Positions 9,865-18,287 of a stretch of 64,000 nt of DNA are shown one piece after another. The stretch is from Altererythrobacter sp. TH136 (lineage in GTDB: Bacteria > Pseudomonadota > Alphaproteobacteria > Sphingomonadales > Sphingomonadaceae): contig NZ_CP041409.1 of NCBI RefSeq assembly GCF_007065885.1, positions 2,279,501 through 2,343,500 of the forward strand, read 5' to 3'. Within the stretch, counting starts at the first letter, position 1. Each line of letters starts with the position of its first letter. The position numbers were made by a program, and so were the translations under genes. A model generated the notes under the pieces. The model worked only from the letters and a program-made list of their open reading frames with translations. It did not search any database and was not told where the DNA came from.

Positions 9865-10782
9865 TCAGTTCGCGCCAAGAAAAACCGCCGCCACCAGTTC
9901 GATGCGCTCGACATCGCGGTAAGATGGGTTTGCCAGTTCCTCCCCAAACACGTCCGGATCGAGGGTGCGGTAATTGAGCGCTCGCTGGTGAGCAGCGGCC
10001 AGTCCCTGCAGCTGGGTCTTGAGGCCGTCAGCCCCGTCGATGATCGCCGAGCCGGTATAGAGGATCATGGTCCCGCGCGCCGACAGCCGGGGTAGCGTAT
10101 CGGCAACCATGTCCATCGCCACTTGCGCTCCGTGCAAATCCCCACCGTCACGATAGGCGCGGCTCGCACCGTCGATGATATAGGGTGGGTTGGCGACCGC
10201 GAGATCGATCGGAAGGTCGGGGTGCGGAATGCCGCTCGTTTCGATGAACTCGATTTGCGCTCCGGCGGCCTGGGCGTTCACCGCGGCAAACCGCAGCGCC
10301 TTGGGATTCACGTCGGTGGCGAGCACGCGCGCGGACGGGCACCCCTGGCGGATGACGATCGCGCCCACGCCGGCGCCGGTCCCGATGTCGAGCGCCGTCG
10401 TGACGCGCTGGCTGTCCAATCTGCCGAGTTCCTGTTCGATCAGGTTGGCGAACCGGTAGCTGTCGGGACCGAAGAACACGGCGTCTTCATGCACGGTGGG
10501 ATAGGCTGAATGGACGATCAGATTGTCGCCCAGGCTCGAGACGCGAACGGTGGCCTTCAGCAGGTCGTTGGCGCCAACCTCCGCCAGCCCGCCGTCGATG
10601 ACGATGCGGCAGAGCTCTGGCTCAAGCAGGTCGGGCCGGAAGGGCAGGCTCCACCCGAACACGTCGCGCAGATCGCCCGCCAGCGCCTTGTGCGGCCGCG
10701 CGATCACCCGCTGGTGCGTTGCCGGGGTGGGGCTGACGAAGGCGTAACCGCGCTGTTTGAGCGCTTCGAGCAACGCCAGCAT
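9865..10782 (-). CDS. Class I SAM-dependent methyltransferase with NPPY motif (HemK/PrmC-like)
   Basis: A 305-residue methyltransferase. Motif I is ALDIGTGAGVGAIVI, an acidic ribose-binding Asp follows in ATDVNPKAL, and the catalytic NPPY is in LAVANPPYIIDG. NPPY is used by enzymes that methylate amide or exocyclic amino nitrogens, such as release-factor glutamine or adenine. The remaining sequence does not match classical PrmC closely enough to name it. I chose the ATG at 10782 because GGGAGA lies about 8 bases upstream; an upstream GTG at 10845 lacks a ribosome site. It precedes the DDAH-like gene on the same strand. Confidence 0.75.
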   Translation of the reverse strand: MLALLEALKQRGYAFVSPTPATHQRVIARPHKALAGDLRDVFGWSLPFRPDLLEPELCRIVIDGGLAEVGANDLLKATVRVSSLGDNLIVHSAYPTVHEDAVFFGPDSYRFANLIEQELGRLDSQRVTTALDIGTGAGVGAIVIRQGCPSARVLATDVNPKALRFAAVNAQAAGAQIEFIETSGIPHPDLPIDLAVANPPYIIDGASRAYRDGGDLHGAQVAMDMVADTLPRLSARGTMILYTGSAIIDGADGLKTQLQGLAAAHQRALNYRTLDPDVFGEELANPSYRDVERIELVAAVFLGAN

Positions 10783-10909
10783 CGGCTTGTCTCCCTGCGT
10801 CCGGCGAGGAGATGAAGGATCGGTCTGATGGATATCGAAGGGCACGCTGCAGCGAACGCGCCTGGCTTAACGCCGGTTCCGAGCGCTGGTCAGGCGCCGC
10901 CGACCGTAA

Positions 10910-10984
10910 TGGTGGGCGCGACAGGGATTGAACCTGTGACCCCACCCGTGTGAAGGGTGTGCTCTACCGCTGAGCTACGCGCCC
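10910..10984 (-). tRNA. tRNA-Val (anticodon CAC)
   Basis: On the minus strand the sequence folds as a cloverleaf. The acceptor is GGGCGCG pairing with CGCGCCC. There is a D-arm with GCTC/GAGC and an anticodon stem CACCC/GGGTG around the loop TTCACAC, giving anticodon CAC, which reads GUG codons. The T-arm is ACAGG-TTCAATC-CCTGT. The 3' CCA is encoded. It lies between sppA and the methyltransferase gene. Confidence 0.95.
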
Positions 10985-11062
10985 GTCCTGGCGAACTCCC
11001 AACCTGGTCGGGATGCGGACAGGGGCGCGCCTTTGCCACCCGGTTGGCTGCTTGGCAAGCGC

Positions 11063-12940
11063 CTAAGCCACCAGCGCGATCAACCGGGCGACCCAGCCAG
11101 ACAGCGCCGCCTCATCTGCCCGCTGCACGGTTCCGGCGCACTCCAGGCAATACGCCTGCATTCCCTGTACCCTGGTCAGCCGATCGGCGTCCCCGGCCAG
11201 TTGTGCCAGCACCGACTGGCGGCGCGCGGTGAGGACGCCGAACACGTCGCTCGCGCCGGCGCTTCGCTCGCTTTCCCCGATCAACAGCTGGCGCAGCAGC
11301 GTGTCGCCGACGCCTCGCTGTTCACCCAGGTATTCGGCGTGCCAGTCGCCATCGCCCAGCTTGGCCTGCCCGGCCACCCACGCCAGCGCGTCCTGCAAGC
11401 CGCCGTGCTGATCGACGAGGCCGATCTGGCGCGCGGTGCCGCCGTCCCACACGCGGCCCTGGCCAACGGCATCAACCCGTTCGCGGGTCATCTTGCGCGA
11501 TTGCGCAACCCGGGTGATGAAGTCGCCATAACCGTTCTCGATATAGCCCTGGAGTAGGGCGTCGACCTCTGGCGTGAAGCCTGACACCAGATCGGGCTGG
11601 CCCGACAACGGCGTCGTCTTCACTCCATCGGCGTTGAGACCCCAGCGCGCGGCGGCCCGTTCGAACGTTGGCACCACCGCGAAAATCCCGATCGAACCGG
11701 TGATCGTACTCGGCTCGGCGAAGATGCGCTGCGCCGGGGTCGACACCCAGTAGCCGCCACTGGCTGCGACGTTGGCCATCGACACGGCGACGGGAATCCC
11801 CTTCGCCTTGTGCCGCATGATGGCGCGCCGGATTGCCTCGCTCGCCATAACCGAGCCGCCGGGGGAATCGACCCGCACCACCAGGCCCTTAAGGTCATCG
11901 TCGAGCGCGTCGTCGAGCACCTGGGCGATTCGGTCGCCGCCCGCGGTCCCGGGGCCCGCTTCGCCATCGACGATGTTGCCCGCGATCGTGACGACCCCGA
12001 TTGCGCCGCCCGCTTTTTCTAGCGGGTTGTCCGCCAGCCATGGATCGAGTTCGGTCCTGGCGTAAGCGCCGGGGCTGTCGTCCCACTTGTCTTCGCCCAC
12101 GATCCGGGCGACGCGCTGGCCGAACGCGACCTTGTCGCCCAGTTGATCCACCAGACCGGCCTTTTTCGCCGCGGTCGCCGGATCGAATCCCGCCGACTGC
12201 AGCCAGCCCACCGGATCAGCGGTGATCGCTGCAACCTGCGCCTTGGGCCGCGCCTTGGCGACGTTTGCCTGCCATTCGCTCCACAATGCCCCGTAAAGCT
12301 GGGCGTAATTCTCGCGCGCCGGCTCGGACATTTCATTCAGGTAGTAGGGTTCGACCGCGCTCTTGTAGGTACCCACCTTGTAGATCCGGGCGTTGACATC
12401 GAGGTTGCGGAGCAGCTCACCGTAATACAGGCGGTTGCCGCCCGGCCCGGTAATCACCGCTCCGCCGAGCGGGTCGACCCAGACCTCGCTGGCGTGGCTC
12501 GCCAGCATGACCCCGCTGTCGGTATAGGCGACGGCCCAGGTCAGCACCGGCTTCCTCGCCGCGCGCACCCGGTCGAGCGCAGCGCCCACGTCCTCGATAT
12601 GCACCTGGCCCCCGCCGACAAAACGCGACAGGTCGAGCACGACCGCCTTGATCCGGTCATCGGTGGCGGCGGCGTCGAGCGCGTGTACCAGGTCCTGCAC
12701 ATCGTACTCGCCGGCGGGCACCTGGCCCGAGAGCAGCGTGCTGACGAGGTCGGGCTGGCTCTTTTCTTCCACGATAATGCCATCGAGATCGATCAGCAGC
12801 GCCCCGTCGCGCACCGCCGCGGGGCTGGGGCGGGCAGTGAGCACCGCATAGAGCGCGAAGAAGAACAGCAGCAGGAACAGCAAGCTGAGGCCATCCTTGA
12901 CGGCGACGATCAGGTGCCAGACCTTGCGGGCAAAGGACAT
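11063..12940 (-). CDS. sppA: Signal peptide peptidase SppA (67 kDa type)
   Basis: An inner-membrane serine/lysine protease of family S49 that degrades cleaved signal peptides. It is 625 residues, the size of the tandem-domain E. coli-type enzyme. One N-terminal membrane anchor is visible (LSLLFLLLFFFALYAVL, residues about 18-35). The catalytic lysine is probably in YKVGTYKSAVEPYYL of the first domain. The serine is in MANVAASGGYWVST of the second domain. The start MSFARKVWHL at 12940 is chosen because the upstream in-frame extension is basic and unlike the family. It is divergent from pyrB. Confidence 0.92.
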   Translation of the reverse strand: MSFARKVWHLIVAVKDGLSLLFLLLFFFALYAVLTARPSPAAVRDGALLIDLDGIIVEEKSQPDLVSTLLSGQVPAGEYDVQDLVHALDAAATDDRIKAVVLDLSRFVGGGQVHIEDVGAALDRVRAARKPVLTWAVAYTDSGVMLASHASEVWVDPLGGAVITGPGGNRLYYGELLRNLDVNARIYKVGTYKSAVEPYYLNEMSEPARENYAQLYGALWSEWQANVAKARPKAQVAAITADPVGWLQSAGFDPATAAKKAGLVDQLGDKVAFGQRVARIVGEDKWDDSPGAYARTELDPWLADNPLEKAGGAIGVVTIAGNIVDGEAGPGTAGGDRIAQVLDDALDDDLKGLVVRVDSPGGSVMASEAIRRAIMRHKAKGIPVAVSMANVAASGGYWVSTPAQRIFAEPSTITGSIGIFAVVPTFERAAARWGLNADGVKTTPLSGQPDLVSGFTPEVDALLQGYIENGYGDFITRVAQSRKMTRERVDAVGQGRVWDGGTARQIGLVDQHGGLQDALAWVAGQAKLGDGDWHAEYLGEQRGVGDTLLRQLLIGESERSAGASDVFGVLTARRQSVLAQLAGDADRLTRVQGMQAYCLECAGTVQRADEAALSGWVARLIALVA

Positions 12941-13042
12941 GTAAGGGGAGTTCCCGTTAAAGCGTTGCCGGCGATCTAGGGGCTTGCACCGGCGAGCGCC
13001 ACCCGAATGCACTTGACCGGCCTATGGCGCTCGACCAAGGGC

Positions 13043-14080
13043 ATGGCTTCAATGACATCGGCGGCATTTTCAGGTGGAGCGGGCGCATCGCCCGGACGCT
13101 ATCCGGCGGGCGCACGTGCATTCCCGCACCGCGACCTGCTGGCGATCGCCCAGCTTGAGCGGCACGAGATCCTCTATCTGCTCGATGAGGCGGAGCAGTG
13201 GGTGCAGCTCAATCGCAGCGCGGCCAAGCGCAGCGATTTGCTGGCCGGCCTGACGGTGATCAACGCTTTTTTCGAGAACTCCACCCGCACACTGTTGAGC
13301 TTCGAGATCGCCGGCAAGCGGCTGGGCGCCGACGTGGTCAACATGCACGCCGCGCAATCGAGCGTGAAGAAGGGCGAAACGCTGATCGACACCGCGATCA
13401 CGCTGAACGCGATGCGGCCCGATGCGATCGTCATCCGCCACGGCAGCAGCGGCGCGACGGCGCTGATCGCCGACAAGGTCGATTGCCCGGTGCTCAACGC
13501 CGGCGACGGGCAGCACGAGCATCCGACGCAAGCCTTGCTGGATGCGCTGGCGCTGCGCCATGCCTTGCGGGCGCGGGGTGAAACGGCCGACGACTTCACT
13601 GGCATGACGGTCACGATCTGCGGCGACCTGCTTCACAGCCGTGTCGCGCGGTCCAACATCTTGTGCCTGCAGGCGATGGGCGCCAGCGTCCGGGTGTGCG
13701 CGCCGCCATCCCTGTTGCCGAGCCAGATCGAGGCGATGGGCGTCACTGCCTTCACCGACTTCGACCGCGCACTGGAAGGCGCGGACGTGGCGATGATGCT
13801 GCGCTTGCAGACCGAGCGGATGAGCGGGCAGTTCGTCCCCTCGGCGCGCGAGTACCACCACCTTTACGGCTTGACGCACCAGCGGCTCGCGCGCGCCGCG
13901 CCGAATGCGCTGGTCATGCACCCCGGGCCGATGAACCGCGGGGTGGAGATCGACAGCGAGGTGGCCGATTTGCTCGACAGGTCCCTCATCACCGCGCAGG
14001 TCGAAATGGGCGTGGCGATCCGCATGGCTTGCCTGGAGGTGCTGACCCGGCGCCGCCGCGAAGTGGCGGGCTGGGAATGA
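13043..14080 (+). CDS. pyrB: Aspartate carbamoyltransferase catalytic subunit
   Basis: It catalyses carbamoyl phosphate plus aspartate to carbamoyl aspartate, the first committed step of pyrimidine synthesis. The carbamoyl-phosphate site [12 protein letters not shown], the segment with Ser and Lys in SSVKKGET, and the [12 protein letters not shown] and [12 protein letters not shown] motifs are all present. It is about 345 residues, slightly long at the N-terminus. Candidate starts are ATG 13043 (used) and ATG 13052. Its stop overlaps the next gene's ATG (ATGA). This is the pyrB-pyrC' arrangement known from Pseudomonas, where the second protein is a structural partner of ATCase. Confidence 0.95.
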   Translation: MASMTSAAFSGGAGASPGRYPAGARAFPHRDLLAIAQLERHEILYLLDEAEQWVQLNRSAAKRSDLLAGLTVINAFFENSTRTLLSFEIAGKRLGADVVNMHAAQSSVKKGETLIDTAITLNAMRPDAIVIRHGSSGATALIADKVDCPVLNAGDGQHEHPTQALLDALALRHALRARGETADDFTGMTVTICGDLLHSRVARSNILCLQAMGASVRVCAPPSLLPSQIEAMGVTAFTDFDRALEGADVAMMLRLQTERMSGQFVPSAREYHHLYGLTHQRLARAAPNALVMHPGPMNRGVEIDSEVADLLDRSLITAQVEMGVAIRMACLEVLTRRRREVAGWE

Positions 14081-15297
14081 GGCAGGCGGGCCCTCTGGCG
14101 ATCGTTGGCGGCCGGCTGGTGCTGCCCGACGGTATTCGCGAGGGCGCGCTGCGGCTCGCAAGCGGGCGCATCGCCGGGTTCGACGAGCCGTGTGACGGCG
14201 ACGAAGTGATCGACGCAAAGGGGCTGCTCATCGCACCGGGACTGGTTGATCTGGGGGTGTTCGCGGTCGACAAGCCCGCCTTCCGCTTCGGCGGGATCAC
14301 CCGCGCCGGGTTGATGCCCGACCAGCACCCGCCGCTCGACTATCCGGCGCGGGTCAACTTTATCGCCAAGAGCGGGAAGCCCGATCTGTGGGTCCACCCG
14401 CTGGCAGCCGCGACGGTGGGTCTGGCCGGGCACGAACTGGCCGAGATCGCGCTGATGCGGGAAGCCGGCGCGCGCGCGGTCGCCACGGGTCGCAAGTGGA
14501 TCGGCGATTCAGGCGTGATGCTGCGGTTGCTGCAGTACGCCGCCATGCTGGACCTGGTGGTGGTGGTCCATGCAGAGGATGCGGGCCTTGCGGGGGATGC
14601 GGCGGCCACCGCGGGCGAGATGGCGACCCGTCTTGGCCTGCCCGGCGCGCCTGCCGAGGCGGAGGCGCTCGCCGTCGCCCGCGATATCGCGCTGGCGGAA
14701 CTCAGCGGAGCGCGGGTGCACTTCCGCCAGGTGACGACCCGCGCGGCGCTGGCGCTGGTGCGCTCAGCCAAGGCGCGGGGCGTTGCAGTGACCGCGGGGA
14801 TCACCTCGGCGCACTTCGTGCTGTCCGACCTGGCGACGATGAACTTCCGCACATTCGCGCGGCTGTCGCCGCCGCTGCGGAACGAGGATGATCGCCTGGC
14901 GGTACGCGAAGCCCTGGCGGACGGCACGATCGACGTGATTGCCAGCGGGCACGATCCACGCGGCCCGGAAGACAAACGTCTACCCTTCGCCGATGCCGCT
15001 CCTGGCATGGCAGGGGCCGAAACGCTGCTCGCCATGACGCTTACGCTGGTGAGGGACGGAGTCATCGACTTGGCCCGCGCGTTCGATCTTCTCGCGGGCG
15101 CCCCGGCTCGCCTGTTGGGCGTCGAGGCAGGCGAACTGCGCGAAGGATTCGAGGCGGACGTGGCGCTGATCGATCCCGAACGGCCATGGGTGATCGACAG
15201 CCGCGAAATGGCAGCGACCGCTGGCAATACCCCATTCGATCGCCAACCGACCCAGGGGCGGGTGGTGGCGCTCTACAAGGGTGGCTTGGCTCTCTAA
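14077..15297 (+). CDS. pyrX: Dihydroorotase-like protein PyrC', probably non-catalytic ATCase partner
   Basis: A 406-residue amidohydrolase-fold protein translationally coupled to pyrB. True dihydroorotases carry H-x-H after the first strand (as in PGLIDMHVHLR). Here the equivalent reads [14 protein letters not shown], so both metal-binding histidines are missing. A later VHAED and an ASGHDPRG segment remain. This matches the degenerate PyrC' that holds the PyrB dodecamer together in Pseudomonas, which implies a separate active dihydroorotase elsewhere in the genome. The loss of ligands is seen directly; the scaffold role is inferred from the family. Some pipelines name it pyrC. Confidence 0.85.
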   Translation: MRQAGPLAIVGGRLVLPDGIREGALRLASGRIAGFDEPCDGDEVIDAKGLLIAPGLVDLGVFAVDKPAFRFGGITRAGLMPDQHPPLDYPARVNFIAKSGKPDLWVHPLAAATVGLAGHELAEIALMREAGARAVATGRKWIGDSGVMLRLLQYAAMLDLVVVVHAEDAGLAGDAAATAGEMATRLGLPGAPAEAEALAVARDIALAELSGARVHFRQVTTRAALALVRSAKARGVAVTAGITSAHFVLSDLATMNFRTFARLSPPLRNEDDRLAVREALADGTIDVIASGHDPRGPEDKRLPFADAAPGMAGAETLLAMTLTLVRDGVIDLARAFDLLAGAPARLLGVEAGELREGFEADVALIDPERPWVIDSREMAATAGNTPFDRQPTQGRVVALYKGGLAL

Positions 15298-15303
15298 AGA
15301 AAA

Positions 15304-15331
15304 GGCCCCTCCCGCGGGTGCGGGAGAGGCC
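15304..15331 (-). terminator. Intrinsic terminator of the SPOR-lipoprotein operon
   Basis: A GC-rich hairpin with arms at 15304-15315 and 15320-15331 (CTCCCGC/GCGGGAG plus GGCC/GGCC, one mismatch) and a GGGT loop. Read on the minus strand it is followed by CCTTTTCTTT, so it terminates transcripts coming from the SPOR gene. It may also slow transcripts leaving pyrC'. Confidence 0.8.
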
Positions 15332-15356
15332 TTCGCTCGGTGGCTTGTGAAACGGG

Positions 15357-16748
15357 TTAGCGGCGCGCCATGCGCACCCCGGTATTGACCGCGCCCGGCA
15401 GCGGCCGGCCCTCGGCCCAGGCGATGCACTGTTCGCCCTTGCCGCGCACCGTCGAGCAGACAGAGCTTGCCTGAGCCCGCTGGAGGCCGCCGGCGCTGAC
15501 CCGGTAGTAGGTCTTACCGCGCACCACCGCCTTAGTGATCACCATGTCGAAGGCGGAGAGCTGCGGGAACCGCTTGGCGTAAATGGCCCATGCGCGCTGG
15601 GCACTGGCTTCGGAAGAGAAGGAGCCGAGCTGCACGAGATGGTCGCCGGACTGACTGGCGGCGACGGTCCGGTTCGCGGCTTTGCGGACCGGCTTGGCCG
15701 AAGCGACGCGGGTCGGAGCCTGCTGGATCACCGGCTGGGCGACAAATTCCGCAGCGGAAGCGATCATCTGTGCAGGTGTCGCGCCACTGGGCGCTTGCGC
15801 GGCGAACGCGGTGTCGAAGTCTGCCGAGGGCACGGGTGTAGGCGCGGGCGCAGGAGCAGCCACTGCCACCTGCATCGCCACCGGGGCAGGCTGGGCGGCT
15901 GGTGCATAGCTGCCGACTGGCGGCAATTCGCCACCGGCAAAGGCGACTTCCTGCGCTGGCGCGGGTTCGGTCACCGGGGCGGCGACGGCTGCTGCCTCGG
16001 CCACCAGCTGGCCGTGGCTCGGGTGATTGGCGAGCGCCAGTTGCACCGGCTGGCCGGCGTCAGCCACCGCCCGCGTGCCCAGCAGGGCCGCCACGCGGTT
16101 GGTCGACTGGTCGGGCGTCGAAAGCGCCGCCCACTGGGTAAGTCGCGCGCCGAGTTGGTCGGCGGGCACATCTTCTGCCGCCATGATCCGGGCGCCGGCC
16201 CAATCGCCGCCCAGGGCGAGCGCATAGGCCAGGTTCTGGCGCACCTTGGGCGTGTTGTCTCCGCTGCGCAGGGCATTCGACAGCACGAACGCACCCTGCT
16301 GCGGTTCACCGGCGAGGGCGAGCGCCAGGCCCAGGTCCGCCGCGGCGATATCGTCGCCATAATCGCTGAGGACGCGCAACGCGGCTGCCCGGTCGCCCGC
16401 CGCCACCGACGCCAGCGCGAAGCCCAACACTGTGCGCGGGCTGGTATCACCCAGCGTCATCGCGTCGTCGAAGCTGGTGCGCGCGGCCAGGAAGCGGCCC
16501 GCATCCATGTACGCCGCGCCCAGCATCGTGCGATAGCTTGCGTTGCGCGGGTCGGCCAGCACGGCGGCTTCCGCATTAGTGATCGCCGAGCCGCTGTCGC
16601 CCCGCGTCATGGCGACCTCTGCCTTGCTCGCCGACAAGTCGGCACGCGGCGCGACATTGGTGGCGCAGCCTGCCAGCGCGGTGGAAGCGAGCGCTGTACC
16701 GGCGGCCAGCGCCAGCATGCGAGAGGTGCGGTTCGTGCGGGTGATCAT
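15357..16748 (-). CDS. SPOR-domain lipoprotein with TPR-like repeats
   Basis: A 463-residue predicted lipoprotein. The signal peptide ends in the lipobox LAGC at residues 25-28. Residues about 40-200 are helical TPR-like repeats (AVLADPRNASYRTMLGAAYM and similar). A long Ala/Pro-rich linker follows, then a C-terminal SPOR domain beginning HLVQLGSFSSEASAQRAW. SPOR domains bind denuded septal peptidoglycan, so the protein probably acts in the periplasm at division sites. It is the last gene of parA-RHH-SPOR, 23 bases after the RHH gene. The family is clear; the precise role is unknown. Confidence 0.85.
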   Translation of the reverse strand: MITRTNRTSRMLALAAGTALASTALAGCATNVAPRADLSASKAEVAMTRGDSGSAITNAEAAVLADPRNASYRTMLGAAYMDAGRFLAARTSFDDAMTLGDTSPRTVLGFALASVAAGDRAAALRVLSDYGDDIAAADLGLALALAGEPQQGAFVLSNALRSGDNTPKVRQNLAYALALGGDWAGARIMAAEDVPADQLGARLTQWAALSTPDQSTNRVAALLGTRAVADAGQPVQLALANHPSHGQLVAEAAAVAAPVTEPAPAQEVAFAGGELPPVGSYAPAAQPAPVAMQVAVAAPAPAPTPVPSADFDTAFAAQAPSGATPAQMIASAAEFVAQPVIQQAPTRVASAKPVRKAANRTVAASQSGDHLVQLGSFSSEASAQRAWAIYAKRFPQLSAFDMVITKAVVRGKTYYRVSAGGLQRAQASSVCSTVRGKGEQCIAWAEGRPLPGAVNTGVRMARR

Positions 16749-16771
16749 GGTATCTTCCCCTGTGGTCGCGT

Positions 16772-17317
16772 TCAGCGCCGCTGAACTTGCGCGGCGAGCG
16801 TATCGAGTTCGGGCATGTCAGCGAGCAGCGCGTCGAGCGCGTCGGTCACCAGCGCCTGTGCGCTCACGCCCTTGATGGTGGTGGCAAGCCGCAGCTTCAG
16901 ATGGCGGTGCGGATCGAGACGCAGCGTAAACGCGGCCCGGCCGGTCCGCTGTTGCACCGAACGCCGTTTGGTCGGTGCCGGCGCGGGGGCCATGTCCGGT
17001 GCCGGTGCATCGAGACGCTCGGCGAGCTGTTCCTGCTGGCGAACCACGGCCGGCAGCGGAGCCTCGGTGTCCGTTTCTTCGACCATGCGCGGCATCGGGG
17101 TGAGCTGATACACCTCCGCGCCGGTCGCGACGGCAGGCTCGTGCTCGCCCATGTCGTTCCAGCCGAGATCCTCGAGCTGGTCGGGCGCAGGTGCCGTCAT
17201 GGGTTCGGCTGCCGTCATCGCGGCGAGCGCCGCATGCTGCGGACGCATGGCCGGCTTCGCGCCGCCCTTGCGAGCGAGCAGCGACGGGCTGAGCGAGGCG
17301 AAGGTGACTTCGGCCAT
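16772..17317 (-). CDS. Ribbon-helix-helix protein encoded downstream of ParA (ParG-like)
   Basis: A 181-residue protein. Residues about 1-125 are low-complexity, Pro/Ala- and Glu-rich, probably disordered. The C-terminal part contains GRAAFTLRLDPHRHLKLRL, followed by two helices ending in LVTDALDALL. This is the beta-strand/helix/helix pattern of ribbon-helix-helix DNA-binding proteins. Type Ib partition systems (ParF/ParG) pair a small ParA with exactly such a protein in this gene order. DNA binding and any partner role are inferred. The start at 17317 gives MAEVTF and leaves 31 bases after the parA stop. Confidence 0.7.
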   Translation of the reverse strand: MAEVTFASLSPSLLARKGGAKPAMRPQHAALAAMTAAEPMTAPAPDQLEDLGWNDMGEHEPAVATGAEVYQLTPMPRMVEETDTEAPLPAVVRQQEQLAERLDAPAPDMAPAPAPTKRRSVQQRTGRAAFTLRLDPHRHLKLRLATTIKGVSAQALVTDALDALLADMPELDTLAAQVQRR

Positions 17318-17348
17318 CTGCGATTCGGCCTTTCTCTCGTGCCTGCGC

Positions 17349-18065
17349 TTACTGCGCCACCCGGCGGCCGAAGCCACCCTGGGGACGATATGCGCTGGGC
17401 GCGGCGGACACCGCGTTGGGCGCGGCGAACACAGTGCGGCGGAAGTTCTTCTCCAGCCGGTCGGATACATAGTTCCAAAGCGCGGCGACCTCGGCGGCCG
17501 AGCGGCCTTCGGGGTCGACTTCCATCACCGTGCGGCCGTCGATCATCGAGGCGGCGAAGTCAGTGCGGTGGTGCAGCGTGATCGGCGCGACGGTTCCGTG
17601 CTGGCTTAGCGCGACGGCGGCTTCGGACGTGATCTTGGCCTTGGGCGTCGCGGCGTTGACTACGAAGATCAGCGGCTTGCCGGCCCGTTCGCACAAATCG
17701 ACCGTGGCGCCGACGGCGCGCAGATCGTGCGGGCTGGGGCGGGTGGGAACGACGATCAGTTCGGCCACACCGATGACCGACTGGATCGCCATCGTGATCG
17801 CCGGCGGAGTATCGATCACCGCCAGTTTGAAGCCCTGCTGGCGCAGCACCTGGAGATCGCTGGCGAGTCGCGCCACTGTCGTCTGGGCGAAAGCCGGATA
17901 TTCGGCCTCCCGCTCGTTCCACCAGTCGGCCAGCGATCCTTGCGGATCGATGTCGATCAGCACCACCGGCCCGGCGCCGGCGCGCTGCGCCTGTACGGCC
18001 ATGTGCCCGGACAAGGTTGTCTTGCCCGATCCACCCTTCTGCGAAGCCAATGCCAGTACCCGCAA
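17349..18065 (-). CDS. Small ParA/MinD-family ATPase (orphan, type Ib-like)
   Basis: A 238-residue Walker-type ATPase. The deviant Walker A is ASQKGGSGKTT, Walker A' is VLIDIDPQGSLADWW, and Walker B is LAVIDTPPA. It lacks an N-terminal HTH domain, as in ParF-type partition ATPases and positioning ATPases. The start is TTG at 18063-18065, giving MRVLALASQKGG, with AGGGGGAC just upstream. The open frame continues to 18302 but is not family-like. No parB is nearby; a ribbon-helix-helix gene follows instead. Likely roles are positioning of a cargo, protein complex or DNA locus; the true cargo is unknown. Confidence 0.82.
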   Translation of the reverse strand: MRVLALASQKGGSGKTTLSGHMAVQAQRAGAGPVVLIDIDPQGSLADWWNEREAEYPAFAQTTVARLASDLQVLRQQGFKLAVIDTPPAITMAIQSVIGVAELIVVPTRPSPHDLRAVGATVDLCERAGKPLIFVVNAATPKAKITSEAAVALSQHGTVAPITLHHRTDFAASMIDGRTVMEVDPEGRSAAEVAALWNYVSDRLEKNFRRTVFAAPNAVSAAPSAYRPQGGFGRRVAQ

Positions 18066-18096
18066 GGCTGGTCCCCCTGAAAAACCCGTTGCCAAA

Positions 18097-18154
18097 GTGC
18101 ACCCATGCACCCTTCGCCAGAGGAGATCGCAGCATACCCCTAATTTAACGTTAA
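18097..18154. promoter_or_regulatory. Candidate operator region between parA and the SPOR/Sel1 gene
   Basis: The 222-base divergent region holds a perfect inverted repeat GTGCA-CCCA-TGCAC (18097-18110), which also contains the direct repeat GCACCC twice. It also holds a 10-base palindrome TTAACGTTAA (18145-18154). Ribbon-helix-helix regulators of ParA cassettes bind short repeated elements upstream of their operon, so these are plausible sites. There is no experimental support. Confidence 0.4.
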
Positions 18155-18287
18155 TCCTCCCGTCGGCGGTGCCACTGCTGGGCGCCCGAAAGTGCCCTCC
18201 ACAGAAACCCTTTGCTAACGGCTGGTTCACTATGTCACGCTGGTCATCAGCCCGTTCATCGGGCGACAGGGGAAGAGCTCGATCACC

